Below, one piece after another: positions 16,860-26,373 of a stretch of DNA of 64,000 nt; the stretch's first letter is position 1, and every line of letters starts with the position of its first letter. The notes beneath the pieces were generated by a model. That model saw nothing but the letters and a program-made list of their open reading frames with translations, was not told where the DNA came from and searched no databases. A program made the position numbers and the translations under genes. The DNA is from CAIKLP01 sp965279595 (GTDB lineage Bacteria > Bacteroidota > Bacteroidia > Sphingobacteriales > Sphingobacteriaceae): contig OZ257246.1 of NCBI GenBank assembly GCA_965279595.1, positions 310,001-374,000 on the forward strand, given 5' to 3'.

Positions 16860-19800
16860 TTATTGCAGAAAAGCTGACATTTTATCAAATAACGTTTTTT
16901 CATCAATTGGTTTAGAAACATAATCATTCATTCCAACCAATCTGCATTTTTCTAAATCGAAACTTGTCACGTCTGCTGTAAGCGCAATAATTGGTATATT
17001 TGAATTTAAGACTTCACGTATATACTTGGTAGCATCAAAACCATTCATCACTGGCATTTGCAAATCCATTAAAACCAAATCATACTTTTTAACTTCCAAT
17101 TTTTCAATTGCAATTTTTCCATTACTTGCAATATCTAATTTAAATCCAAAATCCTCTAAAATTATTTTGATTAATAATTGATTTAATTCTCCATCTTCCA
17201 CAACCAAAACTTTAATTTTTTCAGCTTTTGGATTAACAAACAATTGATCTACACTTTTAATTTTCTGGTCAATACTAACTTTCGACTTTTCAAAATTCAA
17301 TATAAAACTGAAAACTGTTCCAACTCCCAATTCACTACTAACATTTATTTTTCCACCCTGCAATTCAACCAATCGCTTTACAATGGCCAACCCAAGTCCG
17401 GTACCTCCATAAGAGTTGGTTACTTCTTTTGAAACTTGTTCGAAATCATTAAATATATGCTCAATTCGATCATTAGGAATACCAATACCTGTGTCGGACA
17501 CTTTGAATTCTAATTCAATATTATTTTCATTTTCCGAATGAATACTTACACACAATTCAATACTTCCTATTCCTGTAAATTTAACTGCATTACTTAATAG
17601 ATTTAAAATAATTTGACGCAATCTCAATGCATCCCCTATTAAAATTTTAGGGATTCTATCATCCACTAATTCTCTAAATACTAAATTTTTCTCTTTTATT
17701 TTTGATTCAAACAATTGCAACATAGTAGCAATTGAAACACTTAAATCAAATGGCAATTGATCAAATATCATTTTACCCGCATCTACTTTTGCTAGATCCA
17801 AAATATCATTGATCAAAACAACTAATGCATCACCAGATGTTTTAATTGCATTGATATAATCTTTTTGATCACTCTCCAACTTAGTTTTCAAAATAACGTT
17901 AGTAAACCCAATAATGGCATTCATAGGTGTTCTTATTTCATGGCTCATGTTTGATAAGAATTGCTGTTTTGCCTTTAATGCATCTTCGGCAATTTGGGTT
18001 TTAACTTCTGCAATTCTTTTTGCTTCTTGAAGTTCATTTTTTATGGACATATGATTTGTTACTTCATAAGAAATAATCGTAACACCAGAAATGGTTTCAT
18101 CAACTTCATAATAGGGCTGATATACAAAATTGAAATACAAATCTTCCATTATCCCGTTTCTTTTCAGCGGAATTAAACTCTCGTAGCCCTGATATGGAAT
18201 ACCTGTTTTTATTACTTCATTTAATAAATTCGGCACTATGGTTTCCTTTAACTCCGGTAATATTTGAAATAATGATTTGCCTATTATATTTTTTGTTTTC
18301 CCCCAAATTTCAATGATGCTGTCGTTAGCCATTGTAACTATCATGTTGGGTCCTTTTAAAATTGCAAAAGCAAATGGAGAATCCATCAACATCATGCTAT
18401 ACCTTTTATTGCTATCCTCAACCAATTTCATAGCTTCCTTCTCCACTTCCATTTTTATGGTAAGCACTTTATTTTCTTTCACCTGAAGCTCTATAGCCAA
18501 TCTCTTAACTTCAGTAATATCAGTTATTGTTAATACAATTAATTCTTCATTAGCGCTTTTTTGTAAAATTCGATGTGCATTTAACAACATTGTTTTATGG
18601 CCAATAACAGGGAATGTATGTTCCACTTCAAAATCATGAAAACGAATATTTTTGGGAATGATATCTTCTAATAATTCACGTAATTTTAATATACTCCATT
18701 GATTATTCCCCAATTTAAATAATGAAACACCTTGACACTCTTCTTCTGTAACATGAAACATTTTACAGAATGATTTATTTGCTGTTCTAATCCTAATATT
18801 CTTATCAAGTATTACTACTGGTTCATGTACAGTATCTAAAATTGCATGGTAATAATTATATAATTCCTCTACTTCCAAATTACGTGATTGTAATTCATGA
18901 TTACTTGTTGTTAATTCTTCATTTGTACTTTCAATTTCCTCTTTTGAAGTTTCCAATTCTTCATTCAAGCTTTGCAATTCTTCGTTGCTTGAAACTATTT
19001 CTTCATTCGCACTTTGTAACAATTCATTTGCTTCCTCTTGATCATGTGTAAAGGTGAACAAATCAGTTCTTGCTGAAGCTAGCTCTTCTTCTAGTTTTTT
19101 AATTCTCCTGTCCTTCGCGATTGAATTTTTTTTCCCACTTTTTATAGCCCCATCTACATTATCTATATGAGCTTGACTGGTAAAAACAATTACTAAAAGA
19201 GGCTCTTCTAACTCTACAACTAATGGTGTAATCTCAATACTCACTAACCGAATTTCCCCAATTAATTTATCCCAATTCATCTCAATTCCAGTTTTTCTTA
19301 CAGGCAAATTGGTTTTAATGACTTGATGTATCGCATTTCGAAGTTCGAAAGTGATTTCAATATGAGCCATTTGCAAAATATTGAGACTTGCTTTTCCTGG
19401 TGAATTTTTTAAATAACTTTCAGTTGCTCCTCTAAATTGTAAAATTTCACATTCATAATTTATAACAACACTGGCAGGCATATAATTATTATGCAGTAAA
19501 TTATCAAATGCACTTGTTAAATTACTATTACTAGAAACCACCAGTTTCTTTGGATACTTAGTTGTAAGTTCAATTGATTTGGCAGGTATATTTCGTGAAA
19601 TTCGTGGAATCAAACCACTCAATCTAAAACTATTTTCTTTCTTTTTGCAAGTGAATATTTTGTGTGATTTATTTGTTTGAGTAAAAAGTTGAGGGATATT
19701 CCCAATTGTTTCAGATTTCCCCAAAAGCAAAGTACCAGTATCCAACAATGCGAAATGAAACGTGGAAATAATTTTCTTTTGAGCAGATGAATCAAGGTAA

Positions 19801-21185
19801 ATCAATAAATTCCTGCAACTAATAAAATCCATTTGCGAAAAAGGAGGATCACTCAATAAATTATGTTGTGCAAAAACACATGAATCTCTTATTAATTTCG
19901 AGATTCGATATTTATTATTTCGCTTAGTGAAATGTTGCTCTATTCTTTTTTCTGAAACATTTTTTAATTGAACTAAACTAAATTCTCCCTGGCGAGCTTT
20001 TCGGATTGCTAGTTCACTTAAATCAGAGGCAAATATTTGAAATGGTATTTTCTTCTCTTGTTTTTCTTGCAATTCTGTTATAATCATTGCAATTGAAAAA
20101 GCTTCTTCTCCTGTTGCACAAGCAGCTACCCAAATTCTTATTAAATCTGTTGAGTCCTTATTTTTAAGCAATTTTGGGAAAATTGATTTTTTTAGCAATT
20201 GAAATGTTTCAGTATCTCTAAAAAACTCAGTAACATTTATTAACAAATCTTGATTTAATAATTCCAATTCATCTGAATGAATTTTTAAATAATCATAATA
20301 TGATTTCAAAGAAATAATTTTATGAATTGCCATTCGCCTCAACATCCTCCTTTTGATTGTAGTCATTTTGTAATGACTATAATCTACATTCCATCCTTTT
20401 AAAAGAAGTTGAACTATTTCTTTTAAATAAGGATCATTATTTTCAATACTTAATTCATCTGGTAGTTTTATTTTCTTAATATAACCTTGAGCTTGCTTAC
20501 TCATTTTCATTAATGCAAAAGCAATTTCTTTTGGTGAGAGAATAAAATCCACTACACCTTCTGCAATTGCCGATTTAGGCATACTATTATACTTTGCACT
20601 ATCATCCTGTGCAAAAGTAACGCCACCAGCAAGCTTTATTTCTTTCAATCCTTTTGTACCATCATTTGCATTACCTGACAAAACAATTCCTACAACATTT
20701 TTATTATGAGTCTCTGCTAAAGAAGTAAAAAGTAAGTCTATTGATAAATTGGATGATTTGTTTTTTACACGTGGCACTAAAGTAATGTGTCCATTTGTAA
20801 CTTCTATATTTCTATCATAAGGAATAACATAAACATTATTAGGTTTCATTTTCTCCGTATCATCAATTACCTGCACTTTCATTTTAGTAACCTTTGCTAA
20901 TAGAGAACTTAAAATACTTTTGTGATCTGGGCTTAAATGCTGAACATAGATAAAAGCCATTCCTGTTGTAGCAGATAAATTTTTTAACAATTCGGTTACT
21001 GCATCAAGACCACCTGCTGATGCACCTATTGCAACTACTGGAAAAACGTTATCGTTTTTTTCAACTTTCCTATTAACAGGTAATTTAAGAGTTGCAGAAC
21101 TTACAGTTGATTTTCCACTCTTATCACTTACAGTTACAGAAGCCTTCTTGACCTTTACTTTACTTTCTGGTGATTTCGATTTCAT
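16860..21185 (-). CDS. CheB/CheR/PAS/histidine kinase/receiver hybrid protein
   Basis: A 1441-residue fusion. Order: a basic, Ser-rich start (1-45); a CheB-type methylesterase domain (about 46-235) with GASAGG and catalytic Ser56, QHLSPDH and NANDGTKG; a CheR methyltransferase (about 250-510, SAM motif ACATGEEAFS near 355); a long coiled coil (about 690-780, repeated NEELQSLNEEL-like heptads); two PAS-like domains (about 780-1050); a HisKA/HATPase kinase with MSHEIRTPMN (His near 1081) and a GTGLGLAIVKRLV box; and a receiver (about 1315-1441) with the phospho-Asp in LVLMDLQMPVMNG. No other chemotaxis gene is nearby, so it more likely signals stress or development than swimming. The substrate of the CheB/CheR parts is unknown. 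Confidence 0.93.
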   Translation of the reverse strand: MKSKSPESKVKVKKASVTVSDKSGKSTVSSATLKLPVNRKVEKNDNVFPVVAIGASAGGLDAVTELLKNLSATTGMAFIYVQHLSPDHKSILSSLLAKVTKMKVQVIDDTEKMKPNNVYVIPYDRNIEVTNGHITLVPRVKNKSSNLSIDLLFTSLAETHNKNVVGIVLSGNANDGTKGLKEIKLAGGVTFAQDDSAKYNSMPKSAIAEGVVDFILSPKEIAFALMKMSKQAQGYIKKIKLPDELSIENNDPYLKEIVQLLLKGWNVDYSHYKMTTIKRRMLRRMAIHKIISLKSYYDYLKIHSDELELLNQDLLINVTEFFRDTETFQLLKKSIFPKLLKNKDSTDLIRIWVAACATGEEAFSIAMIITELQEKQEKKIPFQIFASDLSELAIRKARQGEFSLVQLKNVSEKRIEQHFTKRNNKYRISKLIRDSCVFAQHNLLSDPPFSQMDFISCRNLLIYLDSSAQKKIISTFHFALLDTGTLLLGKSETIGNIPQLFTQTNKSHKIFTCKKKENSFRLSGLIPRISRNIPAKSIELTTKYPKKLVVSSNSNLTSAFDNLLHNNYMPASVVINYECEILQFRGATESYLKNSPGKASLNILQMAHIEITFELRNAIHQVIKTNLPVRKTGIEMNWDKLIGEIRLVSIEITPLVVELEEPLLVIVFTSQAHIDNVDGAIKSGKKNSIAKDRRIKKLEEELASARTDLFTFTHDQEEANELLQSANEEIVSSNEELQSLNEELETSKEEIESTNEELTTSNHELQSRNLEVEELYNYYHAILDTVHEPVVILDKNIRIRTANKSFCKMFHVTEEECQGVSLFKLGNNQWSILKLRELLEDIIPKNIRFHDFEVEHTFPVIGHKTMLLNAHRILQKSANEELIVLTITDITEVKRLAIELQVKENKVLTIKMEVEKEAMKLVEDSNKRYSMMLMDSPFAFAILKGPNMIVTMANDSIIEIWGKTKNIIGKSLFQILPELKETIVPNLLNEVIKTGIPYQGYESLIPLKRNGIMEDLYFNFVYQPYYEVDETISGVTIISYEVTNHMSIKNELQEAKRIAEVKTQIAEDALKAKQQFLSNMSHEIRTPMNAIIGFTNVILKTKLESDQKDYINAIKTSGDALVVLINDILDLAKVDAGKMIFDQLPFDLSVSIATMLQLFESKIKEKNLVFRELVDDRIPKILIGDALRLRQIILNLLSNAVKFTGIGSIELCVSIHSENENNIELEFKVSDTGIGIPNDRIEHIFNDFEQVSKEVTNSYGGTGLGLAIVKRLVELQGGKINVSSELGVGTVFSFILNFEKSKVSIDQKIKSVDQLFVNPKAEKIKVLVVEDGELNQLLIKIILEDFGFKLDIASNGKIAIEKLEVKKYDLVLMDLQMPVMNGFDATKYIREVLNSNIPIIALTADVTSFDLEKCRLVGMNDYVSKPIDEKTLFDKMSAFLQ

Positions 21186-21439
21186 GAGTGTGTTCTAGAC
21201 CACCTGTAAGTTAGTTGTAAAAAAACGAATAAATATATATTCTTTTCTAATTAGCTGCCATATACATTATTATTAAAAATTAGGATAACCAATTGCCCAT
21301 TTCCTTTGCCCAAATTGAGGTTTTAACTAAAATTACATCAAAAAAATAATTATTACATAATTCACTGATTTTTTCGAAAAACTAAATCAAGTAAGGATAG
21401 AATTGATTTTCAAAATACTCCATTGCATTTAAATTCCTC

Positions 21440-21455
21440 TCAGTACCAGTACTGA
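21440..21455. promoter_or_regulatory. Palindrome, possible operator
   Basis: TCAGTAC and GTACTGA form a perfect 7-bp inverted repeat around CA. It lies 40 bases upstream of the -33 element of the LamG promoter and could be a regulator site for either divergent gene. The assignment is tentative. Confidence 0.3.
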
Positions 21456-21479
21456 TGAAGAAACAAGTAGCAAATGGTA

Positions 21480-21510
21480 TTTAAATCGAGAAAAACCTCA
21501 ACTATTTTTG
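21480..21510 (+). promoter_or_regulatory. Probable Bacteroidota promoter of the LamG gene
   Basis: TATTTTTG at 21503-21510 matches the -7 consensus TAnnTTTG exactly; TTTA at 21480-21483 lies 19 bases upstream in the -33 position. The start codon follows 24 bases later at 21535. Confidence 0.5.
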
Positions 21511-21534
21511 AATTAAAATTTAAACCAATTTTAT

Positions 21535-22557
21535 ATGAAAAAAATATTTACACTCTTATTAATTTCAATTGCATCAATTTCATTCTCTCAAACACCCTTT
21601 GTTCATTATAAACTTGATGGCAATGCAAATGATAATGGGCTAAATCAAAAAAATGGAATTGCAACTGCAACTATTCCAGTTCCAGATAGAAACAATGTAA
21701 CAGATGGTGCAATTTGGTTGTTGTCAGGAAATGGAAGCAAAATTGAAATTGCAGATACTTCAAACTTTGGAAATGGAAATGGTAGTTTAACAATTGCAGC
21801 ATGGTTTAAAAATAATGGATCTGGAATTAATAGTATTTTTACTAGCGGTTTACAAGGCTTTGCACCTGGAGTTTTCTTATCTGTTGGATATTCATTTTAT
21901 CCAGGTAGTATAACATTTGGTTTAGCAGCTGGTGCGGCAGGGAATTCAAACCTAGTTTTAATTTGTAGTGATAGCAATAATTATAATGACGATAATTGGC
22001 ACCATGTGGCAGTTGTTGTTAATAAAACAACAGATATTGTTCAGATGTATATTGATGGGGCATTAGCAAGTTTTTCTAAATTTTCAGGATTTGGAATTAC
22101 TCCAGGCGGTACTTTACAAAATAGTAATTTAGAATTGAACATTGCCGGTGTAACCAGTAATAATCACCCTTCCCAAGCTTATATTGGTATAGGTTGTTCT
22201 TCTGGAATTTCACAAAATTATGAAGGATATATTGATGAATTATATTATTTCAAAAGTGCTTTAAGCGCTTCAGAAATAAAAACAGTTGTTAACGGAACGA
22301 TTGGTACTTCTATAAAAAATGAAAACAAAGCATCAATAGAATTAAGTTTTTACCCAAACCCAACTACAAACACAGCAGTTATCAAAAACAATACTGGGAA
22401 AATTTTGAAAGGTGATATTTATGATATTAATGGACGAAGCATTCAAACACTTGAAACTACTGGATTGTATAGTAATTTAGATTTGTCAAATTTGCAAAAC
22501 GGAATTTATATGATACGTTTTGAGAATGGAAATATTTTAAAGTTTATTAAAGAATAA
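21535..22557 (+). CDS. Secreted LamG/concanavalin-like lectin domain protein with T9SS sorting domain
   Basis: A 340-residue exported protein: signal peptide (MKKIFTLLLISIASISFS), then a LamG-type jelly-roll (about residues 25-245) with VHYKLDGNANDNG, GSLTIAAWFKNN, NWHHVAVVVNKTTDIVQMYIDG and YEGYIDELYYFKSALSASEI. The C-terminal 75 residues are a type A T9SS sorting domain (LSFYPNPTTNTAVI, IYDINGRSIQ, NLQNGIYMIRF). LamG domains bind sugars or proteins and often form part of surface adhesins; no catalytic domain is present. It is a single-gene transcript ended by the strong hairpin at 22563-22599. Confidence 0.88.
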   Translation: MKKIFTLLLISIASISFSQTPFVHYKLDGNANDNGLNQKNGIATATIPVPDRNNVTDGAIWLLSGNGSKIEIADTSNFGNGNGSLTIAAWFKNNGSGINSIFTSGLQGFAPGVFLSVGYSFYPGSITFGLAAGAAGNSNLVLICSDSNNYNDDNWHHVAVVVNKTTDIVQMYIDGALASFSKFSGFGITPGGTLQNSNLELNIAGVTSNNHPSQAYIGIGCSSGISQNYEGYIDELYYFKSALSASEIKTVVNGTIGTSIKNENKASIELSFYPNPTTNTAVIKNNTGKILKGDIYDINGRSIQTLETTGLYSNLDLSNLQNGIYMIRFENGNILKFIKE

Positions 22558-22562
22558 TAAAA

Positions 22563-22599
22563 AACCGTCCTTAGTTTTGAATCAAAACTAAGGACGGTT
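22563..22599. terminator. Bidirectional hairpin terminator
   Basis: A perfect inverted repeat: an 18-base arm at 22563-22580 and its exact complement at 22582-22599, with GC-rich AACCGTCC/GGACGGTT ends. It lies between the convergent LamG and methyltransferase genes and can serve both. Confidence 0.8.
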
Positions 22600-22611
22600 A
22601 AAACTTTGAGA

Positions 22612-23247
22612 TTATTTTTTATTTGAAATTATAATTAAATGTTTACTTTCTTTCTTTGTATTTTGAGTATAATCCACATACATTAATTCTACGTTCTCAA
22701 AATTATATTTTTCTAAATACATCTGTAAATACTCAAGTTCATGGTAGTAAAAATAAACACTATCTATGCCTTTATTATTAGTTTCCCAACCCGACTTAAG
22801 ATAATCGCCTTCAACCAAACTAAAATACAACAACCCTTTATCATTCAATAAATTCGAGCAATCATGAATTAATTTCCTGCAATCCTCTTTTGATAAATAA
22901 GGCACACAAAATCCAATAACTATTGCATCAAATTTATGAGTAATTTTTTCAATTGATCGAGCGTCCATCAATTCAAATCTGGCTGTTGGATTATTTAATT
23001 TTGCTAATTCAATCATTCCTTCAGCCATATCTACTCCTAATATTTCAAAATCTGGTCTGTTCTTTAGCAAATATTTTGTGATGTTCCCTGGCCCACATCC
23101 TACTTCTAAAATTTTTGCATTCTTATTTTCTACTAATTCGCAAATCCTATTGTAGCTTTCATCATACAAAGACATATCCATAAATTTGTCTTGATATAAC
23201 TTAGCAATTTTATGATATGTTTGAAAAGTGATTTCGTATGGATCCAT
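22612..23247 (-). CDS. Class I SAM-dependent methyltransferase
   Basis: A 211-residue methyltransferase. Motif I is ILEVGCGPGNITKYLL, strand 2 ends in ILGVDMAEGMIELA, then ARFELMDARS and KFDAIVIGFCVPYL, with FSLVEGDYL later. This is the Methyltransf_25/11 type fold; the substrate is not evident. It is the third gene of a minus-strand run with an SRPBCC gene and a DUF4919 gene, with gaps of 41 and 15 bases. Confidence 0.82.
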   Translation of the reverse strand: MDPYEITFQTYHKIAKLYQDKFMDMSLYDESYNRICELVENKNAKILEVGCGPGNITKYLLKNRPDFEILGVDMAEGMIELAKLNNPTARFELMDARSIEKITHKFDAIVIGFCVPYLSKEDCRKLIHDCSNLLNDKGLLYFSLVEGDYLKSGWETNNKGIDSVYFYYHELEYLQMYLEKYNFENVELMYVDYTQNTKKESKHLIIISNKK

Positions 23248-23288
23248 CGATTTGGTAATTAATATTTTAATTAGAAATTTTTAAATAA

Positions 23289-23702
23289 TTATGACGCATT
23301 CCCTAAAGCATTTAAATTATAAAAAAACTGTTGGTGTTGTTTCTTAAAGATTTTTTGCATAATTGACTTAAAGGGAAGTGCTGAATTGAAAATGATTTTT
23401 TCGACAACTATTACGCTATTCTCTTTTTCAGTTAAATTAAATTGCATTTCAATTTTTGTTAGTTTAAAAACTGTTGCATACATTCTGATTGACTTTGTTT
23501 CGAAATCACTTTCAATTATAACAGGATAGCTAAATGAAAATGGCAAAAAACTCAACTTTAATGTTTCCTCTACCAAGTATAGATTTCCTCGCTGATGCTT
23601 GATTTCACTGATAACTGGATGAATGCTTGCATATAAATTCATGTTCGTTAAATAATCAAAAACCATTTTGATAGGTTTGTTTACCACAAAACTTAATTCC
23701 AT
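23289..23702 (-). CDS. SRPBCC-like (START-fold) protein
   Basis: A 137-residue protein. ELSFVVNKPIKMVFDYLTNMNLYASIHPVISEIKHQ gives the usual first strand, helix and HP segment of SRPBCC domains; the second half has alternating strands and a C-terminal amphipathic helix (MQKIFKKQHQQFFYNLNAL). It is likely a ligand-binding protein; the ligand is unknown. It lies 15 bases downstream of the DUF4919 gene. Confidence 0.65.
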   Translation of the reverse strand: MELSFVVNKPIKMVFDYLTNMNLYASIHPVISEIKHQRGNLYLVEETLKLSFLPFSFSYPVIIESDFETKSIRMYATVFKLTKIEMQFNLTEKENSVIVVEKIIFNSALPFKSIMQKIFKKQHQQFFYNLNALGNAS

Positions 23703-23717
23703 AAAATAATTTCTAAA

Positions 23718-24395
23718 TTATTTATCAAACATTTTCAATGAGCTTTTCATTAATTGATTTACATCAAAATAAAATCCTTCAATTCCTTCCTTGTTTTTTT
23801 CAACAGTTAAATAGTCGCATGTTTTTTTTGTTAATGATTGAGAACCCCCAAATTGAAACCCATAATAATCTAATAAATCATATTCATGGCCTACTGCAAT
23901 CACATGCCAAGCAGTTTTTTCCTTTAATCCATTTCCCGAAGAATTGATTGTTCTCACAACTGCATCCGCTTTCCAATATGCAAACTCACTTAGTTTCCTC
24001 TGACCAGTTCTACTATAACAATAACCAAGTGCATTTAAATGTCTGATGTCAAAAGGAAATTCTTCAACAACATAATTTTCTAATCGTATCATATCCATAC
24101 AATCGGCATGGGTTAAGCTATCCTTTCTATAATAAACTCTCAAGCTATCATTGAATTTAGAACTACCATAAGCTTTGTATTCATTTGTAAAAATAAAACC
24201 ATAGTATAATGTCCTCAACTCATCTAATGAAAGTGTACTATCATTATTCTTATATCGATTCATTAGAAGTGAATATGCTTTTGTTTTCGAATCTTCCAAA
24301 ATCAAATTCTCTAGCTTTTTATAATCGGGTTTCTGAGCAAAAGTTTGAACTGCTAGGAAAAAAGAAATAGATAGAAGAAAAAAATATCTAGACAT
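23718..24395 (-). CDS. DUF4919 domain exported protein
   Basis: A 225-residue protein with a signal peptide (to about residue 20, TFAQ). The mature part matches what I recall of DUF4919 in Bacteroidota: LRTLYYGFIFTNEYKAYG, FPFDIRHLNALGYCYSRTG, WHVIAVGHEYDLLDYYGFQFGGSQSL, and TCDYLTVEKN near the end. The helical centre is TPR-like. The function is unknown; it is expected in the periplasm. It heads a three-gene minus-strand run. A weak promoter-like TACCTTTA lies upstream at 24419-24426 on the minus strand. Confidence 0.8.
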   Translation of the reverse strand: MSRYFFLLSISFFLAVQTFAQKPDYKKLENLILEDSKTKAYSLLMNRYKNNDSTLSLDELRTLYYGFIFTNEYKAYGSSKFNDSLRVYYRKDSLTHADCMDMIRLENYVVEEFPFDIRHLNALGYCYSRTGQRKLSEFAYWKADAVVRTINSSGNGLKEKTAWHVIAVGHEYDLLDYYGFQFGGSQSLTKKTCDYLTVEKNKEGIEGFYFDVNQLMKSSLKMFDK

Positions 24396-24544
24396 AATTT
24401 AAAATATAAGTTGAAAAATAAAGGTAAATAAAAATAAAGTTTATCATAATTCAACAAGGGTTAAAAAAGAATTTAAATAATTTACAAATCACTAAAAAAG
24501 TTCATTCTAAGGCAAATAGGTCTTATTTAAGGAGAATTCCAAGA

Positions 24545-24574
24545 TTGCATGTTTCCACATTTTGCCTATATTTG
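24545..24574 (+). promoter_or_regulatory. Bacteroidota sigma-ABfr-type promoter of pruA
   Basis: TTG at 24545-24547, a 19-base spacer, then TATATTTG at 24567-24574, which exactly matches TAnnTTTG. Transcription should start near 24580, 13 bases before the ATG at 24593. Confidence 0.75.
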
Positions 24575-24592
24575 CAACCTAAATTAAATACT

Positions 24593-26224
24593 ATGTCAAA
24601 CGGATTTTTTGTAGTGCCAAAACCCATCAATGAACCTATTTATAGTTATGCTCCAGGTAGTAAAGAGCGTAAGGCTTTACAAGCAGCCTTAGCAGATGCT
24701 AGAGCAAAAACATTAGACATTCCGATGTATATTGGAGCAGAAGAAGTACGTTCAGGAAATAAAGCTTCACTTCATCCACCACATGATCATCAACATTTAT
24801 TAGGCTATTATCATAAAGGTGAAGCAAAACATGTTGAGCAAGCAATTGCAGCTGCATTAAAAGCAAAAAAGGCTTGGGCTTCATTGGCATGGGAACAACG
24901 TGCTGCTATATTTTTGAAAGCAGCAGATTTAATTGCTGGACCATATCGATATAAACTAAATGCAGCAACAATGTTAGGTCAATCAAAAAATGCATTTCAA
25001 GCAGAGATTGATTCAGCATGTGAAATTATTGATTTCTTGAGATACAATGTTTCATATATGTCGCAAATTTATGCTCAACAAGTAGATTCGGCTCGCGGTA
25101 TTTGGAACAGAATAGAGCAACGTCCTTTAGAGGGTTTTGTTTTTGCATTAACACCCTTCAACTTTACTGCAATTGCTGGTAATTTACCAACTTCTGCAGC
25201 CATGATGGGTAATGTAGTAGTTTGGAAGCCTTCGAATACTCAAATATACTCAGCCAATGTATTGATGGAAATATTTAAAGAAGCTGGAGTTCCTGATGGA
25301 GTAATTAATTTAGTTTATGTTTCAGGCCCTCAAGCTGGTGATGTGATTTTCAATCACCCTGATTTTGCAGGAATTCATTTCACTGGATCAACTGCAGTAT
25401 TTCAAGATATATGGAAAACAATTGGCAACAATATTCATAAATACAAAACTTACCCTCGCATTGTTGGAGAAACTGGTGGTAAAGATTTTATTTTAGTTCA
25501 TGAATCTGCAGATGTTGATGTGGCAAGTGTTGCCATTATGCGTGGGGCATTTGAATACCAAGGACAAAAATGTTCAGCTGCTTCAAGAGTTTATGTTTCT
25601 CAAAAATTATGGCCAGCTATCAAAGAGCGTATGCAAAAAGATATGGCTACTTTTAAAATGGGTGGAACAGAAAATTTTGAAAACTTTATCAATGCTGTTA
25701 TCGATGAAAAATCATTTGATAAATTGGCTTCTTATATTGATGCTGCAAAAAAAGATAATCAAGTAGAAATAATAGCTGGAGGAAATTATGATAAAAGCAA
25801 AGGATATTTCATTGAACCTACAGTAATAGTTGCAAAGGATCCAAAATATACAACGATGTGTGAAGAGCTTTTCGGACCAGTGTTAACTGTTTATGTTTAT
25901 GACGATAACAAATTCGAAGAAACATTAGAGTTAGTTGATAGTACTTCCATTTATGCATTAACAGGAGCTGTTATTGCACAAGACAGATATGCTATTGAAA
26001 CTGCTACTCGTAAATTAGAAAATGCTGCTGGAAATTTTTATATCAACGACAAATGTACTGGAGCGGTAGTTGGTCAACAACCATTTGGTGGCGCACGTGG
26101 TTCAGGAACAAATGACAAAGCTGGTTCTATGATTAACCTATTAAGATGGGTATCACCAAGAACAATCAAAGAGACATTTGATCCAGCTAAGGATTACCGT
26201 TATCCTTTTATGGACAAAGAATAA
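24593..26224 (+). CDS. pruA: 1-pyrroline-5-carboxylate dehydrogenase
   Basis: A 543-residue aldehyde dehydrogenase of the long P5CDH type, which oxidises L-glutamate semialdehyde to glutamate with NAD in proline degradation. The start is ATG 24593; the frame extends to TTG 24545, but that TTG is the promoter -33 element. Features: SYAPGSKERKALQAAL at the start, NFTAIAGNLPTSAAMMGNVVVWKPS (NAD site), HFTGSTAVF, catalytic Glu in VGETGGKDF near 293 and catalytic Cys in YQGQKCSAASR near 327. GQQPFGGARGSGTNDKAG near the end is typical of this subfamily. No proline dehydrogenase gene is adjacent. Confidence 0.93.
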   Translation: MSNGFFVVPKPINEPIYSYAPGSKERKALQAALADARAKTLDIPMYIGAEEVRSGNKASLHPPHDHQHLLGYYHKGEAKHVEQAIAAALKAKKAWASLAWEQRAAIFLKAADLIAGPYRYKLNAATMLGQSKNAFQAEIDSACEIIDFLRYNVSYMSQIYAQQVDSARGIWNRIEQRPLEGFVFALTPFNFTAIAGNLPTSAAMMGNVVVWKPSNTQIYSANVLMEIFKEAGVPDGVINLVYVSGPQAGDVIFNHPDFAGIHFTGSTAVFQDIWKTIGNNIHKYKTYPRIVGETGGKDFILVHESADVDVASVAIMRGAFEYQGQKCSAASRVYVSQKLWPAIKERMQKDMATFKMGGTENFENFINAVIDEKSFDKLASYIDAAKKDNQVEIIAGGNYDKSKGYFIEPTVIVAKDPKYTTMCEELFGPVLTVYVYDDNKFEETLELVDSTSIYALTGAVIAQDRYAIETATRKLENAAGNFYINDKCTGAVVGQQPFGGARGSGTNDKAGSMINLLRWVSPRTIKETFDPAKDYRYPFMDKE

Positions 26225-26247
26225 TATTTTGATTCAAAAATATTTAT

Positions 26248-26278
26248 AAGGTCGAAGTTTAAAGCTTCGACCTTTTTT
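26248..26278 (+). terminator. Rho-independent terminator of pruA
   Basis: AAGGTCGAAG (26248-26257) pairs with CTTCGACCTT (26265-26274) around a 7-base loop, followed by a run of T to 26278. Confidence 0.85.
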
Positions 26279-26373
26279 CATTCAAAAAACTTGTGTTTTA
26301 ATCGTAAATGAAGCCTAAAAGCAAAGATTCATTCCCTTTTTATTTAGAAGAAAAACCTTAATTTAGCCCCACA

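Larger units (their letters stand above)
21186..21534. other. Divergent intergenic region between the CheB/CheR hybrid and the LamG gene
   Basis: An AT-rich 349-base gap with no convincing open frame. It contains a 16-base palindrome TCAGTACCAGTACTGA at 21440-21455 and the probable LamG promoter at 21480-21510. I found no clear minus-strand promoter for the hybrid kinase gene. Confidence 0.6.

Noticed and set aside
24545..24592. TTG start extending pruA by 16 residues
   Set aside because: The TTG is the -33 element and TATATTTG within this stretch is the -7 element of the promoter; transcription begins after it.
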